Assembly: GCA_021621525.1 (NCBI GenBank)
Contig: JAJVUU010000061.1
Coordinates: 1 to 10,377, forward strand
Direction: 5' to 3'
Origin: Caryophanales bacterium
Lineage (GTDB): Bacteria; Bacillota_I; Bacilli_A; RFN20; CAG-288
Length of the DNA: 10,377 bases
The translations under genes and the position numbers were made by a program. Below are positions 6,057 through 10,377 of the stretch, one piece after another. The first letter of the stretch is position 1. Every line of letters begins with the position of its first letter. Below the pieces are notes generated by a model. It was not told where the DNA came from. It searched no databases and saw only the letters and a program-made list of their open reading frames with translations.

Positions 6057-6261
6057 CGTTGGCAAGTGGGATAGATGTTTTGACGACATCAAAAACGATA
6101 TGGCTAATTGCGCAGAAAGCATGCTGAATGAAATCAAGAACTATCTCAGCGATGATACGGATGAAGACTTGACCGAAACCCTTTACGACATCAAGTACTT
6201 TACTGAGGGAATCATTGCCGACACCGAGCTTTTGCTAAACAAGGAGTACAACAATGACTGA
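6049..6261 (+). CDS. Small acidic protein of unknown function
   Basis: A 70-residue protein. ATG 6049 is preferred because GAGAGG lies seven bases upstream. The frame is open to an ATG at 5983 but that start lies in the previous gene without a ribosome site, and ATG 6043 is also possible. The product is acidic and helical (residues about 8-35 and 40-66). No motif is recognised. It overlaps both neighbours by 8 nt. Confidence 0.5.
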   Translation: MTNVGKWDRCFDDIKNDMANCAESMLNEIKNYLSDDTDEDLTETLYDIKYFTEGIIADTELLLNKEYNND

Positions 6262-6481
6262 ACTGGAGAAGGAAGAAGCAAAGCTCGGAGGAATCGTAAA
6301 TGAGCTTCATGAAGCAATGATGCATGAACGTGAAGCAGCCAAGAACGAAACGCCTGAAGACGAGATGGATGCAATTCGCAAGAAATCAAGCGAACTCTGG
6401 GAGGCAAGAGCCAAGCAGAGAAGGATTGTCTACAAGCTGAGGAAGGAAGCCGAAAACGAAAGAGAGGGAAACAACAAATGA
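6254..6481 (+). CDS. Small coiled-coil protein
   Basis: A 75-residue, highly charged protein with AAGGAG eight bases before the start. It looks helical throughout, with two helices (about residues 2-28 and 35-70) separated by NETPEDE. It is rich in Glu, Lys, Arg and Ala, typical of coiled coils. No family is recognised. The following gene starts in an ATGA overlap. Confidence 0.55.
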   Translation: MTELEKEEAKLGGIVNELHEAMMHEREAAKNETPEDEMDAIRKKSSELWEARAKQRRIVYKLRKEAENEREGNNK

Positions 6482-6696
6482 CACCACAGGAAGTGATTGA
6501 CAATGCCGAAATGGCACTGGAGACGATTGAAGCAAAGAATGAGGCTGAGGGAGGCTGTGTCGGCTGTGACGAGAAGGCAAAGAACTTCTACCGTTCAGTG
6601 ATTGAGTGTGCCAAGAAGGCCATGATTGTGGACAAAGCTAGAGAAATGCTTGACGATGTGGACACGGAAGCGTTCCTAAGGAGCTTGATGAAATGA
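6478..6696 (+). CDS. Small helical protein with a C-x2-C pair
   Basis: A 72-residue protein starting in an ATGA overlap, with GAGAGGGA upstream. Residues about 4-24 and 31-66 are helical. Between them lies GGCVGCDEKAK (residues 25-35), with Cys27 and Cys30 spaced like half of a zinc site. A third cysteine (in IECAKKA) is the only other candidate ligand, so a metal site is uncertain. No family is recognised. The next gene also starts in an ATGA overlap. Confidence 0.5.
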   Translation: MTPQEVIDNAEMALETIEAKNEAEGGCVGCDEKAKNFYRSVIECAKKAMIVDKAREMLDDVDTEAFLRSLMK

Positions 6697-7001
6697 AGAA
6701 GTTCATCGTATACACGCTCCAGATACTCGCGATATTGTCCGCCATGATTCTCTTCGCATGCGTGTGCTATATCGCAATCGTGCCCGACGTGAGCGACGTA
6801 CCGGAATGGCTGAGCAAGATGAATACCATCAATTTCTTCGTCGAGCCTGTCCTCTGTGTCATCGCCCTTGTCGCTCTCGGGGACATCAAGAAGGGTGGCA
6901 GGAACAGAAAGACGAAGCAGACAATCAACGGGGACGGAAACTACCAGATTGTTGGAAGAATTTCCAACGATGAACAAGAGACTGAAAACGATGCCAAGTA
7001 A
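6693..7001 (+). CDS. Two-pass membrane protein with a GDGNYQIVG motif
   Basis: A 102-residue protein with AAGGAG nine bases upstream. Hydrophobic helices lie at about residues 5-29 (FIVYTLQILAILSAMILFAC) and 47-64 (NFFVEPVLCVIALVALGD), joined by a loop with PDVSDVPEW. A basic stretch (KKGGRNRKTK) then leads to QTINGDGNYQIVG at about 76-88 and an acidic end. The basic stretch suggests that the tail is cytoplasmic. Short G-D/N-x-N-x-Q-I-x-G motifs recur in small phage and bacterial membrane proteins, but their role is unknown to me. Its 3' end overlaps the SSB gene and contains an inverted repeat just before one possible SSB start. Confidence 0.6.
   Translation: MKKFIVYTLQILAILSAMILFACVCYIAIVPDVSDVPEWLSKMNTINFFVEPVLCVIALVALGDIKKGGRNRKTKQTINGDGNYQIVGRISNDEQETENDAK
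6951..6968. promoter_or_regulatory. Perfect 7-bp inverted repeat directly before the SSB start region
   Basis: The arms GTTGGAA (6951-6957) and TTCCAAC (6962-6968) flank GAAT and end one base before ATG 6970. In RNA the hairpin would hide the GGAAG that could serve as the ribosome site for that ATG; as DNA it could be an operator. It lies within codons of the upstream membrane-protein gene. Regulation is inferred, not shown. Confidence 0.35.
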
Positions 7002-7410
7002 TCTCAACGCCGTAATACTGTCGGGCAGGTTCGTAAGGGACCCCGAACTGATGAAGACAAAGTCAGGCATTTCCGTATGCGTGTTCGCCCTTGCGGTAAA
7101 CACCACCGTGAAGGAAGGCGGGGCGTGGGTTGAAACGGTAAACTTCGTCAATGTCAAGACGTTCGGGAAGACTGCTGAAGCCCTCTGCAAAAAAAACACA
7201 AAGGGCATGCTTGTCACGATACAGGGGCATCTCATGCAGGATAAGTACACAAAAAAAGACGGGGCTTCCGTTGACAGGCTTGTTGTCATTTGCGACAAGG
7301 CCTTCTACAACTACCAACCGCGCAGGAAAAGAGCCGATAACGATTATGTAGACTCCCCCGATGTTTGTGCTTCATCCGTCGATGTTGATGAAGGAGATCT
7401 TCCGTTCTAA
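6991..7410 (+). CDS. ssb: Single-stranded DNA-binding protein
   Basis: A 139-residue SSB that would coat single-stranded DNA as a tetramer and recruit partners through its tail. The OB fold is clear: NAVILSGRFVRDPEL at the N-terminus; VCVFALAVNTTVKE; WVETVNFVNVKTFGKTAEAL; GMLVTIQGHLMQDKYTKKDG; and VDRLVVICDKAFY. The linker is short, and the C-terminus VDEGDLPF matches the acidic DDDIPF-type tip that binds replication partners. ATG 6991 gives the usual short N-terminus; ATG 6970 in the same frame would add seven residues and directly follows an inverted repeat, so the start is open. The gene overlaps its upstream neighbour and closes the operon: a terminator follows 15 nt after the stop codon. 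Confidence 0.9.
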   Translation: MPSNLNAVILSGRFVRDPELMKTKSGISVCVFALAVNTTVKEGGAWVETVNFVNVKTFGKTAEALCKKNTKGMLVTIQGHLMQDKYTKKDGASVDRLVVICDKAFYNYQPRRKRADNDYVDSPDVCASSVDVDEGDLPF

Positions 7411-7425
7411 GGCATACGAAAACCA

Positions 7426-7455
7426 GGGCATGGCAGCAAAAAGCCGTGCCCTTTT
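7426..7455 (+). terminator. Rho-independent terminator closing the + strand operon
   Basis: The stem GGGCATGGC (7426-7434) pairs with GCCGTGCCC (7443-7451), 9 bp with one G-U, around an A-rich 8-nt loop, and is followed by TTTT. It lies 15 nt after the SSB stop codon. Confidence 0.8.
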
Positions 7456-7458
7456 CCG

Positions 7459-7622
7459 TTGGTGTTCCGAAACATGCCAAAAGTTACCGACATGCGAGAG
7501 TTGTTTCTTGATAAAATAATCATGTAACCAACTTGAATCCCTGGTTACTGAAACCCATAAAAAACCTTTCCGACGGCCTCTGGCAGTGAGCCGCTAGAAA
7601 TCCACCGTTATTCCTTTCGGTG
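7459..7622 (+). other. Hairpin-rich non-coding stretch after the operon terminator
   Basis: No supported gene lies between 7411 and 8078. This part holds consecutive short stem-loops: TTGG-TGTT with AACA-(TG)-CCAA (7459-7480); GTAACCA with TGGTTAC, a perfect 7 bp (7524-7548); CGGcCTC with GAGCCG (7574-7593), extended by TTTC with GAAA; and CACCG with CGGTG (7603-7622). An alternative pairing joins GTTA-CATG (7483-7494) to CATG-TAAC. It may be the 5' half of one large RNA ending at 7946, or a separate element. I see no strong promoter. The stretch 7623-7754 is AT-rich with only a weak hairpin at 7669-7689. Confidence 0.3.
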
Positions 7623-7754
7623 TACCACGTTTTCCATGTATATCGATTATTGTTGTATCTCAAAAATAGAGTTAGGCACTATTCTACTCCTTAAAACACA
7701 ATGCAATCACTGCCATTTATTGACAATTATTTCCAGTTTAATTTTACCTCTTTT

Positions 7755-7946
7755 ACAACCGTTGCACCGGTGGGAGTTTACCGCCGCTTCAAGACGGGTT
7801 TGGCCCACAGCACGATGCAATGAACGCTCTTTGTAAGGGACGTTGCAGTAATTCCAGTTACTGCGCAATGAAGTATGTTCCATGGTGCACAATGGAAACT
7901 ATTTCGGTTAATCCTTCCCCCTGATCAAGGGAAGGATTTTCTTTTT
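7755..7946 (+). ncRNA. Candidate structured small RNA (about 190 nt) with its own terminator
   Basis: The segment folds on paper into a closed multi-branch structure. AACCG (7757-7761) pairs with CGGTT (7905-7909) to close it. Arm 1 is TTGCA/TGCAA (7762-7766/7816-7820) with GTGGG/CCCAC inside (7770-7774/7804-7808). Arm 2 is AACG/CGTT (7823-7826/7841-7844) continued by TCTT/AGGG. Arm 3 is GCAGTAA/TTACTGC (7845-7864). Arm 4 is TTCCAT/ATGGAA (7878-7897). A strong terminator follows. A perfect TTGACA lies at 7720-7725, but the -10 region (TTTACC at 7743) is weak. No protein gene follows on this strand, so a stand-alone RNA is more likely than a riboswitch. It was not matched to any known family. 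Confidence 0.45.
7910..7946 (+). terminator. Strong rho-independent terminator at the end of the RNA candidate
   Basis: AATCCTTCCC (7910-7919) pairs perfectly over 10 bp with GGGAAGGATT (7929-7938) around a 9-nt loop, followed by TTCTTTTT. No protein gene directly precedes it, so it must serve a non-coding transcript or read-through. Confidence 0.85.
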
Positions 7947-8025
7947 GCTTGAAAAAGCGTTCGCGTTGCTGTATATTCACTCTTGCCGCATGCTCGAATA
8001 CCTGCCTGCGTGTCGGCTCTTGTTG

Positions 8026-8070
8026 CTCCTGTCGCCCCGTTCTCAATAGCATAGCGGCAGGAGTTTTTTT
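8026..8070 (+). terminator. Second + strand rho-independent terminator
   Basis: CTCCTGTCGC (8026-8035) pairs over 10 bp (one G-U) with GCGGCAGGAG (8054-8063) around an 18-nt loop, followed by seven T. The 80 nt between the previous terminator and this one start with GCTT-GAAA-AAGC (7947-7958), a GNRA-type hairpin. They could be a second short transcript, or a back-up terminator region facing the convergent operon. Confidence 0.75.
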
Positions 8071-8078
8071 GTGCACAG

Positions 8079-8102
8079 AAAAGGGGACTGATGCCGTCCC
8101 CT
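8079..8102 (-). terminator. Rho-independent terminator closing the - strand operon
   Basis: On the - strand AGGGGAC pairs perfectly with GTCCCCT (7 bp, + positions 8096-8102 and 8082-8088) and is followed by TTTT (through 8079). It lies 67 nt past the stop codon of the last - strand gene. On the + strand it is followed only by a mixed T-rich stretch, so it mainly serves the - strand. Confidence 0.65.
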
Positions 8103-8168
8103 GTTGTTTCTCTCTGCTTTGCTGTTGGTTCGTTGCAGGATGATTGTTATCTCGATTGTCACCACTTA

Positions 8169-8333
8169 TCAGTGTCTTGTGAACTCCAGCAGATCGGAGT
8201 AGAAGCCCTTTACGAACTCCTCAGCCTGCCTTCTTGTCCTGAAATAGGCTATCCTGATTTCTCCGTTCCTGTCGGTCCCAAACACGTATAGGACTCTCCA
8301 GTCCATGAAACCGTATCTTACAATCTCAGCCAT
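8169..8333 (-). CDS. Small unknown protein of 54 residues
   Basis: A complete reading frame on the - strand from ATG (8333) to TGA (8169-8171), easily missed because of its size. A GGGGGG run sits ten bases upstream, followed by CAACAAGA, the same leader pattern as the gene at 8699. The product starts MAEIVRYGFMDWRVLYVFG and continues with a beta pattern (GEIRIAYFRT) and a helix (RRQAEEFVKGFYSDLLEF). It looks like a compact beta-beta-alpha domain. No family is recognised. It is the last gene of the - strand operon, 99 nt after the previous one, and the terminator at 8079-8102 follows. Ribosome site, good codon use and position support it being real. Confidence 0.6.
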   Translation of the reverse strand: MAEIVRYGFMDWRVLYVFGTDRNGEIRIAYFRTRRQAEEFVKGFYSDLLEFTRH

Positions 8334-8362
8334 GCTCTTGTTGCCCCCCTGTTTGTTTATTG

Positions 8363-8385
8363 ATTCAGCCGTTCTCTTGCTGAAT
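8363..8385 (-). repeat. Perfect 7-bp stem-loop between two - strand genes
   Basis: ATTCAGC (8363-8369) and GCTGAAT (8379-8385) enclose a 9-nt loop. No T run follows on the - strand, so it is not a terminator. It may be an intercistronic processing or stability element. Confidence 0.45.
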
Positions 8386-8432
8386 GGTGTTGTTATGCGG
8401 TTGTCGCCTCCGCTTCTTCTGGTGCGTACCGT

Positions 8433-8699
8433 TTACCTGTTCCCGTATGGTTGGTAGTCCGCCATCATCTCAAAGAAGTTTCCATGGTTCTCATAGATAT
8501 GCTGCTTAAGGTCTTCCTTGTCCCTGAAGCTTATCCATGCGCTTTCATCGTTTGCCCTTGTGTAGATCCTTACGCCGTTGTTCCTGTCTGCTGATACCAT
8601 GATTTCGGGATCCTGTCCTATAAGCTCATACTCCAGATACGTTGCATAGGCGTTTGCCATCGTAAGCAGATCCAGCTTTTCAAATTCTTTCTTCGTCAT
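8433..8699 (-). CDS. Unknown acidic protein, 88 residues
   Basis: ATG at 8699 with AGGAG ten bases upstream and the spacer CAACAAGAAA. The product begins with a helical segment (TKKEFEKLDLLTMANAYATY). A beta-rich middle follows (PEIMVSADRNNGVRIYTR, then ESAWISFRDKEDLKQHIYEN) and the end is acidic and aromatic. No family is recognised. It is separated from the upstream gene by about 60 nt containing a strong hairpin, and from the 54-residue gene downstream by 99 nt. Composition matches the rest of the - strand operon. Confidence 0.6.
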   Translation of the reverse strand: MTKKEFEKLDLLTMANAYATYLEYELIGQDPEIMVSADRNNGVRIYTRANDESAWISFRDKEDLKQHIYENHGNFFEMMADYQPYGNR

Positions 8700-8736
8700 T
8701 TTCTTGTTGCTCCTGTTATATATTCCTGATTCTTCA

Positions 8737-8765
8737 CCTAGAAGGGGATTCCACCCCCCTCTAGG
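8737..8765 (-). repeat. Stem-loop overlapping the stop codon of the 245-residue gene
   Basis: CCTAGA (8737-8742) pairs with TCTAGG (8760-8765), and after one mismatch GGGG (8744-8747) pairs with CCCC (8755-8758). The stop codon TAG (8761-8763) lies in the stem. No T run follows, so it is unlikely to end transcription. Confidence 0.5.
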
Positions 8766-9498
8766 CTGCTGCCCTGAAGCTGTTCAATAGATAGCTTGCC
8801 GGTACTTTCTTGTTGCCCCTGCGCCCTCGTTCTATGGCCTTCAGGGATTCGTCTATAAGCCTTGATGCGGTCTCCTTGTCAATGCTGCTGTAGTTTATCG
8901 ATAAATCGATTATTTGGCGGTTGTGAAGCTTCTTTGCAAGCGCTGCAAGGTATTTCGCTTGTCTCTCGGTTGCCGGGCTTGCGGTGACCGTATCAGATGC
9001 CTTGCTGACGGTTGCTGTCGTTGTGTCCGTTTCTTCCTTCTTTGGTGCCGGGAGCGCCTTTACCTGTGGCACTTCAACGGTTTCCGTCTTTGCTGCTTTT
9101 TCCTGCTTCTCTTCCTTCTTGTTGCTTCCTGTGGCTTCTGCTGTGTTCTCGTTCTCGTTCTCTTTTTCTTCCTTCAGTTCGCGATCTGGATCGTTGAACA
9201 GTTTGATTGAATCTTCAACTGTCTTTGCATAGCTTGTAGTTGCTCTATAAATCTCGACAGTAGTCTTGCATTTCACTTCATAGTATGCGACGGCATCCGC
9301 TTTGCTTTTTGCCCTTTTCGTGCAGAGGATGCGCCCGGTCTTGATGTCCCAGATGGTCCAACCTTTGCCCGGTTCTCTTCTTATTGCCGTTTCGTCGTCG
9401 ATTCTTTCACCTTGCACTTTTTCCCACTTGATGCGGCGCCTTCCTTCCTTGTCGAAAACTACTACGTTGATTTGAAATGTCTCTTTCTTGCTTTTCAT
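8761..9498 (-). CDS. Three-part protein with a C-terminal ATxRQxxYL domain
   Basis: A 245-residue protein from ATG 9498, with AAAGGA about ten bases upstream. Residues 1-105 look globular (FQINVVVFDKEGRRRIKWEK, then GWTIWDIKTGRILC). Residues about 106-174 are a low-complexity linker rich in Lys, Glu, Thr and Ala. Residues about 175-225 (ATERQAKYLAALAKKL, then DKETASRLIDESLK) form a small helical domain also present at the N-terminus of the protein encoded at 9539-10066. Such domains occur as appendages in many phage, plasmid and nuclease-related proteins and probably mediate binding, but no activity is known to me. The basic C-terminal tail (GRRGNKKVPASYL) could touch nucleic acid. Confidence 0.6.
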   Translation of the reverse strand: MKSKKETFQINVVVFDKEGRRRIKWEKVQGERIDDETAIRREPGKGWTIWDIKTGRILCTKRAKSKADAVAYYEVKCKTTVEIYRATTSYAKTVEDSIKLFNDPDRELKEEKENENENTAEATGSNKKEEKQEKAAKTETVEVPQVKALPAPKKEETDTTTATVSKASDTVTASPATERQAKYLAALAKKLHNRQIIDLSINYSSIDKETASRLIDESLKAIERGRRGNKKVPASYLLNSFRAAA

Positions 9499-9517
9499 GT
9501 TGTTTGTTTCCTTTCTA

Positions 9518-9537
9518 AGGGGGCTTTATTGCCCCCT
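9518..9537 (-). repeat. Perfect 7-bp G/C-run stem-loop between two - strand genes
   Basis: AGGGGGC (9518-9524) and GCCCCCT (9531-9537) enclose TTTATT, beginning one base after the upstream gene's stop codon and ending shortly before the ribosome site of the next gene. There is no T run, so it probably acts on the mRNA rather than ending it. Confidence 0.5.
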
Positions 9538-9538
9538 A

Positions 9539-10066
9539 TTAGTGATAATCGTCCTCGCTGAATACTTCGTCAGGGTTGATCTGATAAGCTCTATAGTAAC
9601 CGTCACTGAATGATATAGAAGGCCTGTTGCCGTATGCCGGTACGATTCTCTTCAATGCCTTTTCTCCCTCGTACCACATGGAGGACTTAAGCACGTTTTC
9701 AGTGTCCGGCTGTACTTTCCAGTCCATGGCTGAATTTTCCCCTTCAACCCTTCTTTTTCCGATCTGTGCAATCTCAACGGATGTTGCGGATACGATCCTA
9801 AGGACCTTAAAGAATTCATATAAAGTTGCATCGTATCCAAAGCTGAAGGCGAACACGTCACCGGCCTTGATGCCGTACTTGTTCACGGTTTCCCTTTTCT
9901 TTGTTTCCGTCGTCTTTCCGTCTTTCTTGCTGCTTCCCTTTGCTTCCTTCAAGGCCTTTCCGATCATGATTGAAGCGGCCTTCTTTGTGAGTCCATCGGG
10001 GGCTTCAAAGCCCTTGACGAGATAAGCCAGATAATTCAATTGTCTTGCTGTTGCTAAGTCTTCCAT
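9539..10066 (-). CDS. Two-domain protein: ATxRQxxYL domain plus a GDVFxxSxGYDxT domain
   Basis: A 175-residue protein from ATG 10066, chosen because AAGGAG lies eleven bases upstream. A TTG at 10105 would add 13 residues without a ribosome site. Residues 5-43 (ATARQLNYLAYLVKGF, then LTKKAASIMIGKALKE) are the same type of small helical domain as the C-terminus of the 245-residue neighbour. After a basic linker, residues about 64-105 (YGIKAGDVFAFSFGYDATLY, then FFKVLRIVSATSVEIAQI) match a beta domain that recurs in phage and plasmid proteins with the pattern GDIFxxSWGYxQTNxxFYxV; its function is unknown. The C-terminus is acidic. The repeated small domain suggests that the two proteins act together or on the same partner. 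Confidence 0.65.
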   Translation of the reverse strand: MEDLATARQLNYLAYLVKGFEAPDGLTKKAASIMIGKALKEAKGSSKKDGKTTETKKRETVNKYGIKAGDVFAFSFGYDATLYEFFKVLRIVSATSVEIAQIGKRRVEGENSAMDWKVQPDTENVLKSSMWYEGEKALKRIVPAYGNRPSISFSDGYYRAYQINPDEVFSEDDYH

Positions 10067-10097
10067 GTTGTTATGTTCTCCTTTTCTTTCCTGTTGG

Positions 10098-10304
10098 TTA
10101 GTCAATGAAGCTCCTTACGACGTTGTCAAGCCTCTTGACCTGAATCGATGCGAACCGCGATCCATAGCATCTCGCAAGCTCTTTTTCTAGGTCCGCCTCG
10201 TTGGCTTTGCTGCCTGCTCTGTGAGTACTATAAAAGATGCATCCCTCGTCCATACCGACGCTGAAGGTCGCGAAATACTGCCTACTAGTTGTTGTTTTTT
10301 TCAT
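10098..10304 (-). CDS. Unknown basic protein, 68 residues
   Basis: ATG at 10304 with AAAGGA about ten bases upstream. The product has a beta-like N-terminal half (RQYFATFSVGMDEGCIFYST) and a helix (NEADLEKELARCYG), followed by a strand-helix end (FASIQVKRLDNVVRSF). No family is recognised. It is followed 31 nt later by the start of the 175-residue gene, whose ribosome site lies in this short gap, so the two are probably translated from one mRNA. The leader upstream holds a large interrupted hairpin. Confidence 0.55.
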   Translation of the reverse strand: MKKTTTSRQYFATFSVGMDEGCIFYSTHRAGSKANEADLEKELARCYGSRFASIQVKRLDNVVRSFID

Positions 10305-10324
10305 AATTTTTCTATCCTTTTCTT

Positions 10325-10359
10325 GCCCCTTGTTGTAGAATAGAAAAGCCTACAGGGGC
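10325..10359 (-). repeat. Interrupted hairpin upstream of the first complete - strand gene
   Basis: GCCCC (10325-10329) pairs with GGGGC (10355-10359) and TGTAG (10334-10338) with CTACA (10350-10354), with a 4-nt bulge on one side. It lies between a TAA (10362-10364) and the ribosome site of the 68-residue gene, repeating the stop-hairpin-ribosome-site order seen further down the operon. Confidence 0.45.
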
Positions 10360-10361
10360 AG

Positions 10362-10377
10362 TTAATGCTTTTCTGTT
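10362..10377 (-). CDS. Possible C-terminal tail of another - strand gene
   Basis: One - strand frame reads ..T-E-K-H and then TAA at 10362-10364, directly followed by the hairpin at 10325-10359. The order stop codon then G/C-run hairpin is the same as after the 175- and 245-residue genes, which suggests that the operon continues past the right edge. With only four codons visible this is weak. Confidence 0.25.

Noticed and set aside
6588..7298. A long (236-codon) - strand open frame opposite the SSB region
   Set aside because: It is antisense to four well-supported + strand genes with clear ribosome sites and an SSB fold. Its openness follows from their codon use.
7566..7602. Hammerhead-type ribozyme (GAAA near a GAGCCG stem)
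   Set aside because: The CTGATGA core and correct three-stem junction are missing.
7720..7748. Firm promoter call from the perfect TTGACA
   Set aside because: The -10 position matches TATAAT at only half of its bases, so it is used only as weak support for the RNA candidate.
7761..7810. T-box or other leader riboswitch (GGTGGG...ACCGCC resembles a T-box bulge)
   Set aside because: The T-box sequence TGGNACCGCG is not present, and no biosynthetic or tRNA-ligase gene follows downstream.
7636..7836. A 66-codon + strand open frame in the gene-free region
   Set aside because: There is no ribosome site, and the product is a run of Leu/Cys/Ser without domain character. It overlaps the RNA candidate's arms.
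7707..7892. A 61-codon - strand open frame with a C-x2-C pair
   Set aside because: It lies antisense to the structured RNA candidate, lacks a good ribosome site, and its codons follow the stems rather than a protein pattern. A gene remnant cannot be fully excluded.
7858..8076. A 72-codon - strand open frame across two + strand terminators
   Set aside because: It has no ribosome site at its ATG, it runs through both + strand terminator hairpins and past the - strand operon's own terminator, and its product has no recognisable fold.
10067..10105. Upstream TTG start for the 175-residue protein
   Set aside because: There is no ribosome site before it, and the AAGGAG for ATG 10066 lies within this extension.

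Overview
The window looks like the early/replication segment of a phage or prophage (or a phage-like mobile element) from a Bacillota host. Four things support this: strong AGGAGG-type ribosome sites; a two-domain phage replication initiator preceded by a second winged-helix protein; a RusA Holliday-junction resolvase, an SSB with an acidic DLPF tip and a likely G39P-like helicase loader; and a Bacillota-phage-type small-gene repertoire. No integrase, capsid, helicase, primase or polymerase gene is visible, so a lytic phage, a prophage and a plasmid-like element cannot be told apart here. The host genus cannot be named. The AGG/ATA-rich codon use is distinctive but I did not match it to a taxon.

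Layout. (1) Positions 1-7410, + strand: one tightly packed polycistronic unit of 18 genes, counting a cut-off gene tail at the left edge. Neighbours overlap by 4-56 nt or are separated by 6 nt or less, and the unit closes with a rho-independent terminator at 7426-7455. It runs: wHTH protein, small unknown, replication initiator carrying a probable iteron origin in its linker, helicase-loader candidate, small membrane protein, two OB-fold-like candidates, coiled-coil/HTH regulator, RusA, a string of small unknowns (one with a Tad2-like N-terminus), a second membrane protein and SSB. (2) Positions 7411 to about 8078: no convincing protein gene, but dense secondary structure, two further + strand terminators and a compact multi-branched RNA candidate at about 7755-7946. 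(3) Positions 8079-10377, - strand: a convergent operon of five small genes (plus a possible gene tail at the right edge) that ends in its own terminator. Two of its proteins share a small ATxRQxxYL-type domain, and several gaps between genes carry perfect stem-loops.

How the parts fit. The initiator would bind the repeats in its own gene, the loader would bring in a helicase encoded elsewhere, SSB and the OB-fold candidates would coat single strands, and RusA would resolve recombination intermediates. Base composition is mosaic. About 55-1010 (first wHTH gene, small unknown, N-terminal half of the initiator and the origin) and about 5640-6060 are visibly more AT-rich than the AGG-rich backbone. 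This suggests that DNA-binding domain and origin were exchanged together as one cassette. The least explained parts are the structured RNA region and the function of the - strand operon.
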